Shown here piece after piece: positions 47,859 to 56,622 of a DNA stretch of 64,000 nt. Positions within the stretch are counted from its first letter, which is position 1; each line of letters opens with the position of its first letter. The stretch spans positions 6,627,447 to 6,691,446 of the forward strand of contig NZ_CP011492.1 of the NCBI RefSeq assembly GCF_001011035.1, in the 5' to 3' direction. This stretch comes from Streptomyces sp. CNQ-509 (GTDB lineage Bacteria > Actinomycetota > Actinomycetes > Streptomycetales > Streptomycetaceae). A program made the position numbers and the translations under genes. The notes beneath the pieces were generated by a model. The model saw only the letters and a list, made by a program, of their open reading frames with translations, was not told the origin of the DNA and did no database searches.

Positions 47859-50351
47859 GTGGGGACGACCCTGGTGAACGACGAGCCGGTCACCGTGCCC
47901 GCGGCCGGCCCGGCGGTGGGCACGGCGGAGCCGGCGCAACGGCCGGGACGTACCGGAAAGGGCGGACCGCCGGCCGGGAGCGGCGCCGCGCCCGGCGCCG
48001 GCGCCGGCGACGGCGACGGCGATGAGCTGAGCCCCTGGCGCGTCCGGCTGGTGTTCCCGGCCCTGATGCTCGCGCTGCTCCTCGCCGCGCTGGAGCAGAT
48101 GATCGTCGCCACCGCGCTGCCGAAGATCGTCGGCGAGCTGCACGGCCTGGACCAGATGTCCTGGGCGATCACCGCCTATCTGCTCACGTCCACCATCAGC
48201 CTGCCGATCTACGGCAAGTTCGGCGACCTCTTCGGCCGCAAGGGCGTCTTCCAGTTCGCCATCGTGGTGTTCGTCGCCGGCTCCGCCCTCGCCGGGGCCT
48301 CGCGCAGCATGGACCAGCTCATCGCCTTCCGCGCCGTCCAGGGACTGGGCGCCGGCGGCCTCCTGATCGGCGTGCAGGCGATCATCGCGGACATCGTCCC
48401 GTCCCGCGAACGCGGCCGGTACATGGGCCTGATCGGCGCCTCCTTCGGGCTCGCCTCGGTCGCGGGACCGCTGCTCGGAGGGTTCTTCACCGACGAGCTG
48501 TCCTGGCGCTGGTGCTTCTACTTCAACGTGCCCTTCGGCCTGGTCACCCTGCTGGTGACCGGACTGGTGCTGAAGCTGCCCAAGCCGGCGGCCCGGCCCC
48601 GGCTGGACGTCCTGGGCGGGCTGTTCCTCGCCGCCGCCTCCACCTGCCTGGTGCTGCTCACCAGTTGGGGTGGCCTGGAGTACGACTGGACCTCCGACGT
48701 CATCCTCGGCCTCGGCGCGGGCGCCGTCGCCGCCACCGTCCTGCTGCTCGTCGTCGAGCACTTCGCCGTCGAGCCCGTCATGCCGCTGCGGCTCTTCCGC
48801 GACAGCATCTTCAACGTCACCTCCCTGGTCGGGGTGGTGACCGGGGTGGCGATGTTCGGCGCCGCCAGCTACCTGCCGACCTTCCTGCAGATGGTCGACG
48901 GCGCCAGCGCCACCGAGTCGGGAATGCTGATGCTGCCGATGATGATCGGCACCGTCGCCGCCTCCATCACCTCCGGCCAGCTCATCACCCGCACCGGCCG
49001 CTACCGCCCCTACCCGGTGGCCGGCTGCGCCGTCGCCGCCGTCGGCATGTGGCTGCTCTCCCGGCTGGACGAGGACACCTCGCAGCTCTCGTACAGCATC
49101 TGGATGGCCGTCCTCGGCATCGGCCTCGGGCTCGTCCTGCCCGTGCTCATCCTCGCCGTGCAGAACGCGGTGCGCCCCGCCGACCTGGGCGTCGCTACCA
49201 GCGCGCACAACTACTTCCGGCAGATCGGCGGCTCGGTCGGCACGGCCGTCTTCGGCACCCTCTTCTTCGACCGCCTGGCCGACGAACTGGCCGGCACCCT
49301 GCCCCCGCCGCCCCCCGGCGCCACGCTGCCGGAGGCGGAGTCGATCACCCCCGAGGCCGTCCACGCGCTCGACGCCGAGCTGCGCGACGGCTACATCCGC
49401 GCCTACGCCGAGGCCATGCCGGGCATCTTCCTGTACCTGGTGCCCGTGCTCGTCCTCGGCGTGGTGTTCGCGTTCCTGCTGAAGGAGAGACCACTGGTGT
49501 CCCAGAACCACTCGGGGCCCGGCCCCGCCACGGACGAGTACCCGGGGGTCGACACCACCGTGCCCGCGGCCCGCGGCACCGTCCCGGCGGGCGCCGGCGT
49601 GCCGGTGTGCGGCAGCGTGCAGCACCAGGACGGCACCACCGTGCCGCGCGCGGCGCTCACCCTCATCGACGGCGCCGGCCGCCAGGTGGGCCGTGACGCC
49701 AGCCGTGACGACGGCCGGTACGTGCTGCCGACCCCGGGCGCGGGCTCGTACGTCCTGGTGGCCGCGGCCGGCGGGCACCAGCCGCAGGCCGTCACGGTCA
49801 CCGTCGGGGACCGGCCGGTCGAACTGGACCTGGTGCTGGGCGGTGCGGGCCGCATCTGCGGCACCGTCGCGGCGGCCGACGGCACGCCGCTGGGGAACGT
49901 CGTCGTAACGCTCACCGACGCGCGCGGGGAGGTCGTCGCCTCGGCGCGCAGCAGCCACGACGGCTCGTACGCGATCGGCGAGCTGGTCGCGGGCGAGTAC
50001 ACCCTGGCGGCCACCGCACCGGGCTTCCGGCCCGCGGCGCTGCCGGTGTCGGTGCAGGCGGCGCGGGAGACCCGGCAGGACGTCGAGCTGGCCGGCGGCG
50101 CGGTGCTCCGCGGCACCGTGCGGGCGTACGGCGGCAGGCCGGTGGAGGACGCCAGGGTGACGCTCCTGGACGCCGCGGGCAACGTCGTCGACACCGGCAC
50201 CACGGGGCCGGACGGCGCGTTCCGCTTCGTCGACCTGTCGGCGGGCGAGTACACCGTCATCGCCGCGGGATACCCGCCGGTGGCCACCGTGCTGCGCGTG
50301 GAGGGCGGCGGCCGCACGGAACGCGACCTCCAGCTCGGCCACGGCGACTAG
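47859..50351 (+). CDS. DHA2-type MFS exporter with three C-terminal carboxypeptidase-regulatory-like domains
   Basis: Drug-efflux-type major facilitator with about 14 membrane segments (about residues 50-545). Landmarks are LEQMIVATALPKIVGEL (helix 1), YGKFGDLFGRKGVFQ (motif A), RAVQGLGAGGLLIG and LIGASFGLASVAGPLLGGFF (motif C). After the last helix (ending FAFLLKERPL) come about 240 residues with three similar beta-sandwich repeats, each with a G-x-V-x-(D/G)-x-D-G-x-(Y/F) pattern: VCGSVQHQDGTTVP, ICGTVAAADGTPLG and LRGTVRAYGGRPVE. The start is uncertain: GTG 47859 has GGGGAG upstream; others lie at 47814, 47823, 47844 and 47874. The 318-bp gap upstream holds no recognised gene. Confidence 0.85.
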   Translation: MGTTLVNDEPVTVPAAGPAVGTAEPAQRPGRTGKGGPPAGSGAAPGAGAGDGDGDELSPWRVRLVFPALMLALLLAALEQMIVATALPKIVGELHGLDQMSWAITAYLLTSTISLPIYGKFGDLFGRKGVFQFAIVVFVAGSALAGASRSMDQLIAFRAVQGLGAGGLLIGVQAIIADIVPSRERGRYMGLIGASFGLASVAGPLLGGFFTDELSWRWCFYFNVPFGLVTLLVTGLVLKLPKPAARPRLDVLGGLFLAAASTCLVLLTSWGGLEYDWTSDVILGLGAGAVAATVLLLVVEHFAVEPVMPLRLFRDSIFNVTSLVGVVTGVAMFGAASYLPTFLQMVDGASATESGMLMLPMMIGTVAASITSGQLITRTGRYRPYPVAGCAVAAVGMWLLSRLDEDTSQLSYSIWMAVLGIGLGLVLPVLILAVQNAVRPADLGVATSAHNYFRQIGGSVGTAVFGTLFFDRLADELAGTLPPPPPGATLPEAESITPEAVHALDAELRDGYIRAYAEAMPGIFLYLVPVLVLGVVFAFLLKERPLVSQNHSGPGPATDEYPGVDTTVPAARGTVPAGAGVPVCGSVQHQDGTTVPRAALTLIDGAGRQVGRDASRDDGRYVLPTPGAGSYVLVAAAGGHQPQAVTVTVGDRPVELDLVLGGAGRICGTVAAADGTPLGNVVVTLTDARGEVVASARSSHDGSYAIGELVAGEYTLAATAPGFRPAALPVSVQAARETRQDVELAGGAVLRGTVRAYGGRPVEDARVTLLDAAGNVVDTGTTGPDGAFRFVDLSAGEYTVIAAGYPPVATVLRVEGGGRTERDLQLGHGD

Positions 50352-50500
50352 CCGCCGCTCCGGCCGGGCGGACGACCCGCGCCGGGGCGGGTGCGCCGGG
50401 GCGCGGCGCCAGTCGTCGCGAGCGTGCATCCTCCGGCTGGCGGAGGACCGCGACGGTTGTCGAAGTGGCTGGTCGCGGGGCGTTCCGGGGGAGTTGGGGC

Positions 50501-50510
50501 GGTCTAGACC
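50501..50510. promoter_or_regulatory. Palindrome GGTCTAGACC, candidate DasR-type site
   Basis: A perfect 10-bp palindrome 57 bp before the M55 peptidase start. It equals the core of the DasR responsive element (consensus ACTGGTCTAGACCAGT, from memory), but the outer bases mostly differ (11 of 16 match). It could link this peptidase operon to amino-sugar control. Confidence 0.45.
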
Positions 50511-50567
50511 TCTGTACGTATCCACAGGGGTTTCACCGCTTCGTCCGACCGCGTACCGTGGCTCGGC

Positions 50568-51401
50568 ATGAAGGTCTTGATCAGCGCCGACATGGAGGGG
50601 GCCACCGGCGTCACGTGGCCCGCCGACGTGCTTCCCGGCGGCCCGCAGTGGGAGCGCTGCCGGCCCATGTTCACATCCGACGTCAACGCCGCCATCGAGG
50701 GCTTCTTCGCCGGCGGCGCCGACGAGGTGCTGGTCAACGAGGCGCATTGGACGATGCGCAATCTGCTGCTGGAGCGCATCGACGACCGCGCCCAGATGCT
50801 CACCGGGCGGCACAAGTCGCTGTCCATGGTCGAGGGCGTCCAGCACGGCGACGTCGACGGCATCGCCTTCGTGGGTTATCACACGGGCGCGGGCGCCGAA
50901 GGGGTCCTCGCGCACACCTACCTGGCCAACTCCCTCACGGGCGTCTGGCTCAACGGCGTGCGGGCCAGCGAGGGCCTGCTGAACGCGCACGTGGTCGCCG
51001 AGTTCGGCGTCCCCGTCGTGCTCGTCACCGGCGACGACAAGACGATCGAGGACGCCAAGGGGTACGCGCCCGCGGCCCCCGGCGTCGCCGTCAAGGACTA
51101 CGTCTCGCGGTACGCCGCGGTGTGCCGCACCCCGGCGCGTACCGCCGCGGACATCCGGGCCGCGGCCGCCGAGGGCGCGGCGCTCGCGGTGCGGGCGGAG
51201 CCGGTGCGCGGCGGCCCGTTCACGGTGGAGCTGGAGTTCGACGCGGAGCATCTGGCCGGCGCGGCCACGGTGGTGCCGGGCGTGGCGCCGACCGGCGAGC
51301 GGCGCGTGGCGTATACGACGGAGACCATGTACGAGGGCATCCGCTGCTTCAAGGCGGTCACCACGCTCGTCTCGGCCGCGGTGGAGGAGCAGTATGGCTG
51401 A
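50568..51401 (+). CDS. M55-family D-aminopeptidase (DppA-like)
   Basis: Zinc aminopeptidase acting on D-amino-acid-containing dipeptides such as D-Ala-D-Ala. The 277-residue protein starts MKVLISADMEGATGVTWPAD, which holds the M55 metal site Ser-x-Asp-x-Glu-Gly, followed by MFTSDVNAAIEG, VLVNEAHWTMRNLL, GYHTGAGAEGVLAHTY and WLNGVRASEGLLNA. No signal peptide, so cytosolic. The stop overlaps the M20 gene by 8 bp. It heads an operon of three peptidase genes that would fit recycling of peptidoglycan stem peptides. Confidence 0.88.
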   Translation: MKVLISADMEGATGVTWPADVLPGGPQWERCRPMFTSDVNAAIEGFFAGGADEVLVNEAHWTMRNLLLERIDDRAQMLTGRHKSLSMVEGVQHGDVDGIAFVGYHTGAGAEGVLAHTYLANSLTGVWLNGVRASEGLLNAHVVAEFGVPVVLVTGDDKTIEDAKGYAPAAPGVAVKDYVSRYAAVCRTPARTAADIRAAAAEGAALAVRAEPVRGGPFTVELEFDAEHLAGAATVVPGVAPTGERRVAYTTETMYEGIRCFKAVTTLVSAAVEEQYG

Positions 51402-52761
51402 CGCGACCCCGCACGCCCCCGCTGCCCCGCACCCGGGCCCGGACGACGCGGCGCTGGACGAGGTCGTGGGCTTCACCTCCGACCTGATCCGCATCGACAC
51501 CACGAACCACGGCGGCGGCGACGGCGTCGAGCGCCAGGCCGCGGAGTACGTCGCGGAGCGCCTCGCCGGCGCCGGCATCGAGCCCGCCCTGCTGGAGAAG
51601 GCCCCCGACCGGACGAACGTCGTGGCCCGCATCGAGGGCACGGACCCCGGTGCCGACGCGCTGCTCGTCCACGGCCATCTCGACGTGGTGCCCGCCGAGC
51701 CCGCCGACTGGAGCGTCCACCCCTTCTCCGGCGAGATCCGCGACGGCGTGGTCTGGGGCCGCGGCGCCATCGACATGAAGAACATGGACGCGATGGTCCT
51801 CGCGGTCGTACGGGCCTGGGCCCGCGCCGGCGTCCGCCCCCGCCGCGACATCGTGCTCGCCTTCACCGCCGACGAGGAGGCCAGCGCCGAGTACGGCTCC
51901 GGCTACCTCGCCGAGGAGCACGCCGCGCTCTTCGACGGCTGCACCGAGGGCATCAGCGAGTCCGGCGCCTTCACCTTCCACGCCGGCAACGGCCTGCGCC
52001 TCTATCCCGTCGCCGCCGGCGAGCGCGGCACGGCCTGGCTGCGGCTCACCGCCCGCGGCCGCGCGGGACACGGCTCGAAGGTCAACGCGGACAACGCCGT
52101 GTCCCGGCTGGCCGCCGCCGTCGGCCGCATCGGCGAGCACCGCTGGGCCGTCCGGCTCACCCCCACCGTCCGCGCCGCGCTCGTCGAGACGGCCGCGGCC
52201 TACGGCGTCGAGGTCGCCCCCGGGGAGCTGGACGACCCCGCCTTCGACGTGGACGCGCTGCTCGGCAAGCTCGGCCCCGCCGCCGCCCTCGTCGCCCCCA
52301 CCGTGCGCAACAGCTCCAACCCCACCGTCCTCGAAGCCGGCTACAAGGTGAACGTCATCCCCGGCAGCGCCACCGCCCAGATCGACGGCCGGATGGTGGC
52401 CGGCGGCGAGGAGGAGTTCGCGCGCACGCTCGACGAGCTGACCGGACCGTACGTGGACTGGGAGTTCAGCCACCGCGAGGTCCCGCTCACCGCCCCCGTC
52501 GACGCGCCCCTCTACGCCGCGATGCGCGCCTCCCTGGAGCGCTTCGACCCCGGCGCGCACGTCGTGCCCTACTGCATGTCGGGCGGCACCGACGCCAAGC
52601 AGTTCTCCCGCCTGGGCATCACCGGCTACGGCTTCTCGCCGCTGAAGCTCCCCGCCGGATTCGACTACCAGGAGCTGTTCCACGGCGTGGACGAGCGGGT
52701 GCCGGTGGACGCGCTGCACTTCGGCGTGCGGGTGCTGGACGACTTCCTCAGATCGGCCTGA
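51394..52761 (+). CDS. M20-family metallopeptidase
   Basis: Di-zinc peptidase/deacylase of the ArgE/DapE/CPG2 group. The 455-residue protein has the metal motifs LLVHGHLDVVPAE, GRGAIDMKNMDAM, AFTADEEASAEYGSGYL (Glu-Glu) and the C-terminal His in LFHGVDERVPVDAL, with a central dimerisation lid (RLTARGRAGHGSKVNADNAV). It starts inside the M55 gene (8-bp overlap) and is probably translated with it. It could hydrolyse small peptides released by the neighbouring peptidases. A 7-bp-stem hairpin at 52782-52800 lies between it and the next gene. Confidence 0.87.
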   Translation: MADATPHAPAAPHPGPDDAALDEVVGFTSDLIRIDTTNHGGGDGVERQAAEYVAERLAGAGIEPALLEKAPDRTNVVARIEGTDPGADALLVHGHLDVVPAEPADWSVHPFSGEIRDGVVWGRGAIDMKNMDAMVLAVVRAWARAGVRPRRDIVLAFTADEEASAEYGSGYLAEEHAALFDGCTEGISESGAFTFHAGNGLRLYPVAAGERGTAWLRLTARGRAGHGSKVNADNAVSRLAAAVGRIGEHRWAVRLTPTVRAALVETAAAYGVEVAPGELDDPAFDVDALLGKLGPAAALVAPTVRNSSNPTVLEAGYKVNVIPGSATAQIDGRMVAGGEEEFARTLDELTGPYVDWEFSHREVPLTAPVDAPLYAAMRASLERFDPGAHVVPYCMSGGTDAKQFSRLGITGYGFSPLKLPAGFDYQELFHGVDERVPVDALHFGVRVLDDFLRSA

Positions 52762-52870
52762 CGGCACACCTCCACCCCGGCGGCCGCGCGGGACGCGGCC
52801 CACGACCAGCGAGCGCGCCCGCCGAGAACGGCGGCGCCTCGACCACCAGCGGAAAGAGACGACGCCGCCC

Positions 52871-55849
52871 GTGACCACCGCCCCGTACGGCTCCTGGCCC
52901 TCCCCCCTGACCGCCGCCCTCGCCGCGACCCACGACGGCCGCCCGGAGTATCTGGACGCCGTCGGTGACGAGGTGTGGTGGACCGCCCCGCGGCCGCGCG
53001 AGGGCGGGCGCCGGGCGCTGGTGCGGCTGCGCCCGGACGGCACCGAGGAGTCGGTGCTGCCCCCGCCGTGGAACGTGCGCAACCGGGTCATCGAGTACGG
53101 CGGCCGGCCCTGGGCCGGCGTCCCGCGCGCCACCGGCGGCCCGCTGATCGTCTTCACCCACTTCGCCGACCAGCGGCTGTACGCGTACGAGCCGGACGGC
53201 GGCGGCGAGCCGCGCCCGCTCACCCCCGTCTCCGCCGTCGGCGGCGGGCTGCGCTGGTGCGACGCGGTCGTGCTGCCGGAGCGCGGCGAGGTGTGGTGCG
53301 TGCTGGAGGAGTTCACCGGCCAGGCCCCCACCGACGTCCGCCGCGTGCTCGCCGCCGTGCCGCTGGACGGCTCCGCCGCGGCCGACCGGTCGGCCGTACG
53401 CGAGCTCACCGACGACCGGCACCGCTTCGTCACCGGCCCCCGCCTCTCCCCGGACGGCCGGCAGGCCGCCTGGATCGCCTGGGACCACCCGCAGATGCCG
53501 TGGGACGGCACGGAACTGCGCGTCGCCGACGTCACCGGAGAGGGCCGGCTGGCCGGGGTCACCACGGTCCTCGGCGCCCAGACCGGCTCCGAGGCGGAGT
53601 CCGTTGCGCAGGCCGAGTGGCTGCCGGACGGCACGCTGGTGGCCGCCACCGACCGCAGCGGCTGGTGGAACCTGCACCGGGTCGACCCCGCCACCGCGGT
53701 GACCACCGAACTCTGCCCGCTGCCCGAGGAGTTCGCCGACGCACTGTGGAAGGTCGGGCTGCGCTGGTTCGCCGTTCTCGGCAGCGGCCTCGTCGCCACC
53801 CTGCACGGGACCGGCGGCACCCGCCTCGGCGTTCTCGACCCCGCCACCGGCGAGCTGGCCGACGTGCCGGGACCGTGGTCGAACTGGGCCGCGGCCCTCG
53901 CCGCCGCCGGCGAGCGGGTCTTCGGCCTGGCCGCGAGCCCCGTCACCGGGTACGAGGTCGTGGAGCTGGACACCGCCACCGGCTACGCCCGCGTCGCGGG
54001 CAACGCCCACCGCGACGCCGTCGGCCCGGACTTCCTGCCGCGGCCCGTGTCCCGCACCTTCGCGGGCCCCGGGGGCCGCGAGGTGCACGCCCACGTCTAC
54101 CCGCCGCGCCACCCGGAGCTGACCGGCCCCGAGGACGAGCTGCCGCCGTACGTGATCTGGGCGCACGGCGGCCCCACCGGGCACGTACCGCTGGTGCTCG
54201 ACCTGGAGATCGCCTACTTCACCTCGCGCGGCATCGGCGTCGCGGAGGTGAACTACGGCGGCTCCACCGGCTACGGCCGCGCCTACCGCGAGCGGCTGCG
54301 CGAGCAGTGGGGCGTCGTGGACGTCGAGGACTGCGCCGCCGTCGCCCGCGCGCTGGCCGACGAGGGCACGGCCGATCCGGCCCGGCTGGCGATCCGCGGC
54401 GGCAGCGCGGGCGGCTGGACCACCGCCGCGTCCCTTACCTCGCCGCTGGCCGGGGGGCTGTACGCGTGCGGCACGATCGTCTACCCCATCCTCGATCTCG
54501 CCGGCTGGGCCACCGACGAGACCCACGACTTCGAGTCGCGCTATCTGGAGTCGCTGGTCGGCCCGCTCGCCGAGGTGCCCGAGCGGTACCGTGACCGTTC
54601 CCCGGTCCACCACGCCGACCGGATCACCGCGCCGTTCCTGCTGCTCCAGGGGCTGGACGACGTGATCTGCCCGCCGGTGCAGTCCGAGCGGTTCCTGGCG
54701 GCGCTCGCCGGCCGGGGCGTGCCGCACGCCTACCTGACCTTCGAGGGCGAGGGCCACGGCTTCCGCCGCGCCGACACCCTGATCCGGGCGCTGGAGGCCG
54801 AGCTGTCGCTGTACGCGCAGACGTTCGGCTTCGCGGCGCCGGACGTGCCGGCCGTGGACCTGGGCGCGCCCGTGCCCCCCGCCGCCGCGACCGCCCGCCC
54901 GGCCGCCCCGGGCACCGGGTCCGCCGCCGCGCTCGTCCGTCCCCGCCGGCTGCGGACCGGCGACCGGGTCGCGGTCGTCGCCCCCAGCGGCGGGTTCCCG
55001 CGCAAGGAGCTGGACGCCGGTGTCGAGGTGCTGCGCGGCTGGGGCCTGGACGTCGTCGTTCACCCCACCGCGTACGGCGAGCACGACACACTGTCCTACC
55101 TGGCCGCCGACGACGCCGCCCGCGCCCGCGACTTCGAGCGCGCCTGGTGCGACCCGGAGGTCGCCGCGGTCTTCTCCGGCCGGGGCGGCTACGGCGCCCA
55201 CCGCATGCTCGACCACGTCGACTGGGCCGCCCTGCGCGCCGCGGGACCGAAGGTCTACGTCGGCTTCAGCGACGCCACCGCCCTGCACGAGGCCATCGCG
55301 ACCCACCTCGGCGTGGCCACCCTGCACGGGCCGATGCCCGCCTGGGCGCCGTTCGCGGCGGACGACACCACCCGCGAGCACCTGCGCCGCACCCTCTTCG
55401 AGCCGGCCGCCGTGCAGCGCCTGACCAGCCCCGGCGCCCGCGCCCTCGTCCCGGGCCGGGCCCGCGGCGTCACCCTCGGCGGCTGTGTCAGCCTGCTCGC
55501 CGCCGGTCTCGGCACCCCCGGCGCCCGCGCCGGCGCCGCCGGCGGCATCCTGCTCATCGAGGACGTCGAGGAGGGGGACTACCGGCTCGACCGCATCCTC
55601 ACCCAGCTCCGCCGCAGCGGCTGGCTGACCGGCGTCGCCGGTGTCGTCTGCGGCACCTGGGAGGACTCCGGCCCGTACGAGGCCGTCCGCGCCGTGCTCG
55701 CCGACCGGCTCGGCGACCTCGGCGTGCCGGTGCTGGAGGGCCTGGACTTCGGCCACGGCGTTCCCGCCCTCACCGTCCCGCTCGGCCTCCCCGCCGTCCT
55801 CGACGCGGATGCGGGCACCCTCACCCTCGACGCCCCGGGGCTCGCCTGA
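52871..55849 (+). CDS. Fused S9 prolyl oligopeptidase-type peptidase and S66 LD-carboxypeptidase
   Basis: A 992-residue two-enzyme protein. Residues about 10-390 form a beta-propeller-like region (LSPDGRQAAWIAWDHPQMPWDG). Residues about 400-655 are the S9 hydrolase, with nucleophile in IRGGSAGGWTT (near 514), Asp in LLQGLDDVICPP (near 595) and His in EGEGHGFR (near 631). An Ala/Pro linker follows. Residues about 685-992 are an S66 carboxypeptidase: GDRVAVVAPSG, VYVGFSDATALHEAI (Ser near 800), LLIEDVEEGDYRLDRIL (Glu) and DFGHGVP (His). Both triads are intact. S66 enzymes cut the L,D bond of murein tetrapeptides, so the fusion links that step to peptide hydrolysis. No signal peptide. Confidence 0.88.
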   Translation: MTTAPYGSWPSPLTAALAATHDGRPEYLDAVGDEVWWTAPRPREGGRRALVRLRPDGTEESVLPPPWNVRNRVIEYGGRPWAGVPRATGGPLIVFTHFADQRLYAYEPDGGGEPRPLTPVSAVGGGLRWCDAVVLPERGEVWCVLEEFTGQAPTDVRRVLAAVPLDGSAAADRSAVRELTDDRHRFVTGPRLSPDGRQAAWIAWDHPQMPWDGTELRVADVTGEGRLAGVTTVLGAQTGSEAESVAQAEWLPDGTLVAATDRSGWWNLHRVDPATAVTTELCPLPEEFADALWKVGLRWFAVLGSGLVATLHGTGGTRLGVLDPATGELADVPGPWSNWAAALAAAGERVFGLAASPVTGYEVVELDTATGYARVAGNAHRDAVGPDFLPRPVSRTFAGPGGREVHAHVYPPRHPELTGPEDELPPYVIWAHGGPTGHVPLVLDLEIAYFTSRGIGVAEVNYGGSTGYGRAYRERLREQWGVVDVEDCAAVARALADEGTADPARLAIRGGSAGGWTTAASLTSPLAGGLYACGTIVYPILDLAGWATDETHDFESRYLESLVGPLAEVPERYRDRSPVHHADRITAPFLLLQGLDDVICPPVQSERFLAALAGRGVPHAYLTFEGEGHGFRRADTLIRALEAELSLYAQTFGFAAPDVPAVDLGAPVPPAAATARPAAPGTGSAAALVRPRRLRTGDRVAVVAPSGGFPRKELDAGVEVLRGWGLDVVVHPTAYGEHDTLSYLAADDAARARDFERAWCDPEVAAVFSGRGGYGAHRMLDHVDWAALRAAGPKVYVGFSDATALHEAIATHLGVATLHGPMPAWAPFAADDTTREHLRRTLFEPAAVQRLTSPGARALVPGRARGVTLGGCVSLLAAGLGTPGARAGAAGGILLIEDVEEGDYRLDRILTQLRRSGWLTGVAGVVCGTWEDSGPYEAVRAVLADRLGDLGVPVLEGLDFGHGVPALTVPLGLPAVLDADAGTLTLDAPGLA

Positions 55850-55922
55850 GCCGCCGCCGGCGTTCGCCCGAACGGTCCCGGCCGCCGGGCGCGATCCCGC
55901 AAGCGGGGAGCACGCTGGGCTC

Positions 55923-56150
55923 ATGGCTCACACCTCGGTACGGACCGGCGGCCCCCGGCAGGCGCTCACGGCCCGCCGGGTGGCCGCGCTCGTGCTGGCC
56001 GCCCTCGGCCTGGCGTTCATCTTCCAGAACACCCGCCGCACCCGCATCCAACTGCTGTTCTGGGAGGTCACCACGCCGCTGTGGCTGGCGCTGCTGGCGG
56101 TGGCGGTGATCGGCATCATCGTGGGGTGGATGCTCCAGCGCCGCAGGTGA
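55923..56150 (+). CDS. Small LapA-domain (DUF1049) membrane protein
   Basis: A 75-residue protein with two membrane segments: VAALVLAALGLAFIFQNT (about residues 20-37) and PLWLALLAVAVIGIIVGWML (about 52-71), with the intervening IQLLFWEV. This FxxQN-x-x-x-(I/V)-x-(L/F)-x-F pattern is that of the LapA/DUF1049 family. It ends in a basic QRRR tail. It follows the peptidase operon by 73 bp. Function in Gram-positives is unknown. Confidence 0.75.
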   Translation: MAHTSVRTGGPRQALTARRVAALVLAALGLAFIFQNTRRTRIQLLFWEVTTPLWLALLAVAVIGIIVGWMLQRRR

Positions 56151-56168
56151 CGCGGGCGCCCCGCGGCC

Positions 56169-56331
56169 TCAGCCGCGGAGCAGCGCCGCGCGCAGCGCCC
56201 GTACGGGGGCGGTGGCGGTGTCCTGCGTGCGGTGGGCCAGGGCGAGGGTCAGCTCCCAGCGCGGCAGGTCGGTGACGGGCAGCTCGACCAGCGACCCGGC
56301 GGCCAGGTCGGGACCCACCGTGGAGCGGAGC
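56169..56331 (-). pseudogene. LysR-type regulator, C-terminal remnant
   Basis: About 52 codons of the effector-domain end remain: RSTVGPDLAAGSLVELPVTD, LPRWELTLALAHRTQDTA and APVRALRAALLRG, ending at the stop at 56169. This is the usual tail of streptomycete LysR regulators. Homology stops abruptly at about 56331, where a decarboxylase tail of the opposite strand begins, so the DNA-binding half has been lost. Confidence 0.65.
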
Positions 56332-56612
56332 CTGCGGGCGACGTGCAGACGGCCGTGTGCTGCGTGCGCTATCTGCCCGCGGCCGTACGCAACGCGCCGG
56401 CCGCGACGCGGGACGCGGTGCAGCGCGCGCTCCAGCAGCGCGTCGAGCGCGGTGGGCGGGCGTGGGTGGCGACCACGGTCCTCGACGGCAGGCGGGCGCT
56501 GCGGATCAACGTCAACGGGTTCCTCACCCGCCGCGAGCACGTGGACGAACTCGTCGCGCTGCTGCGGGCGGAGGGGCCGCGGGCGGCGGCCGATGTCAGT
56601 GCCGGGCCGTAG
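56332..56612 (+). pseudogene. Group II PLP decarboxylase, C-terminal remnant
   Basis: The frame reads GDVQTAVCCVRYLPAA, then VQRALQQRVERGGRAWVAT, then TVLDGRRALRINVNGFLTRR and EHVDELVALL. This matches the C-terminal domain of aromatic-L-amino-acid decarboxylase-type enzymes. The cofactor-binding part is absent, no start codon with a ribosome site is present, and the homology begins where the LysR tail ends. Confidence 0.65.
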
Positions 56613-56622
56613 CGTCGGGACC

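Noticed and set aside
52782..52800. Small hairpin between the M20 and S9-S66 genes as a terminator splitting the operon
   Set aside because: The 7-bp stem is weak and without T tract. It could also be an attenuator or chance GC pairing, so the operon was not split on this basis.
56232..56612. A complete 126-codon gene at the decarboxylase remnant
   Set aside because: The first 35 codons are the antisense of the LysR tail, and recognisable homology starts only after 56331. It is a fragment, not a gene with its own start.
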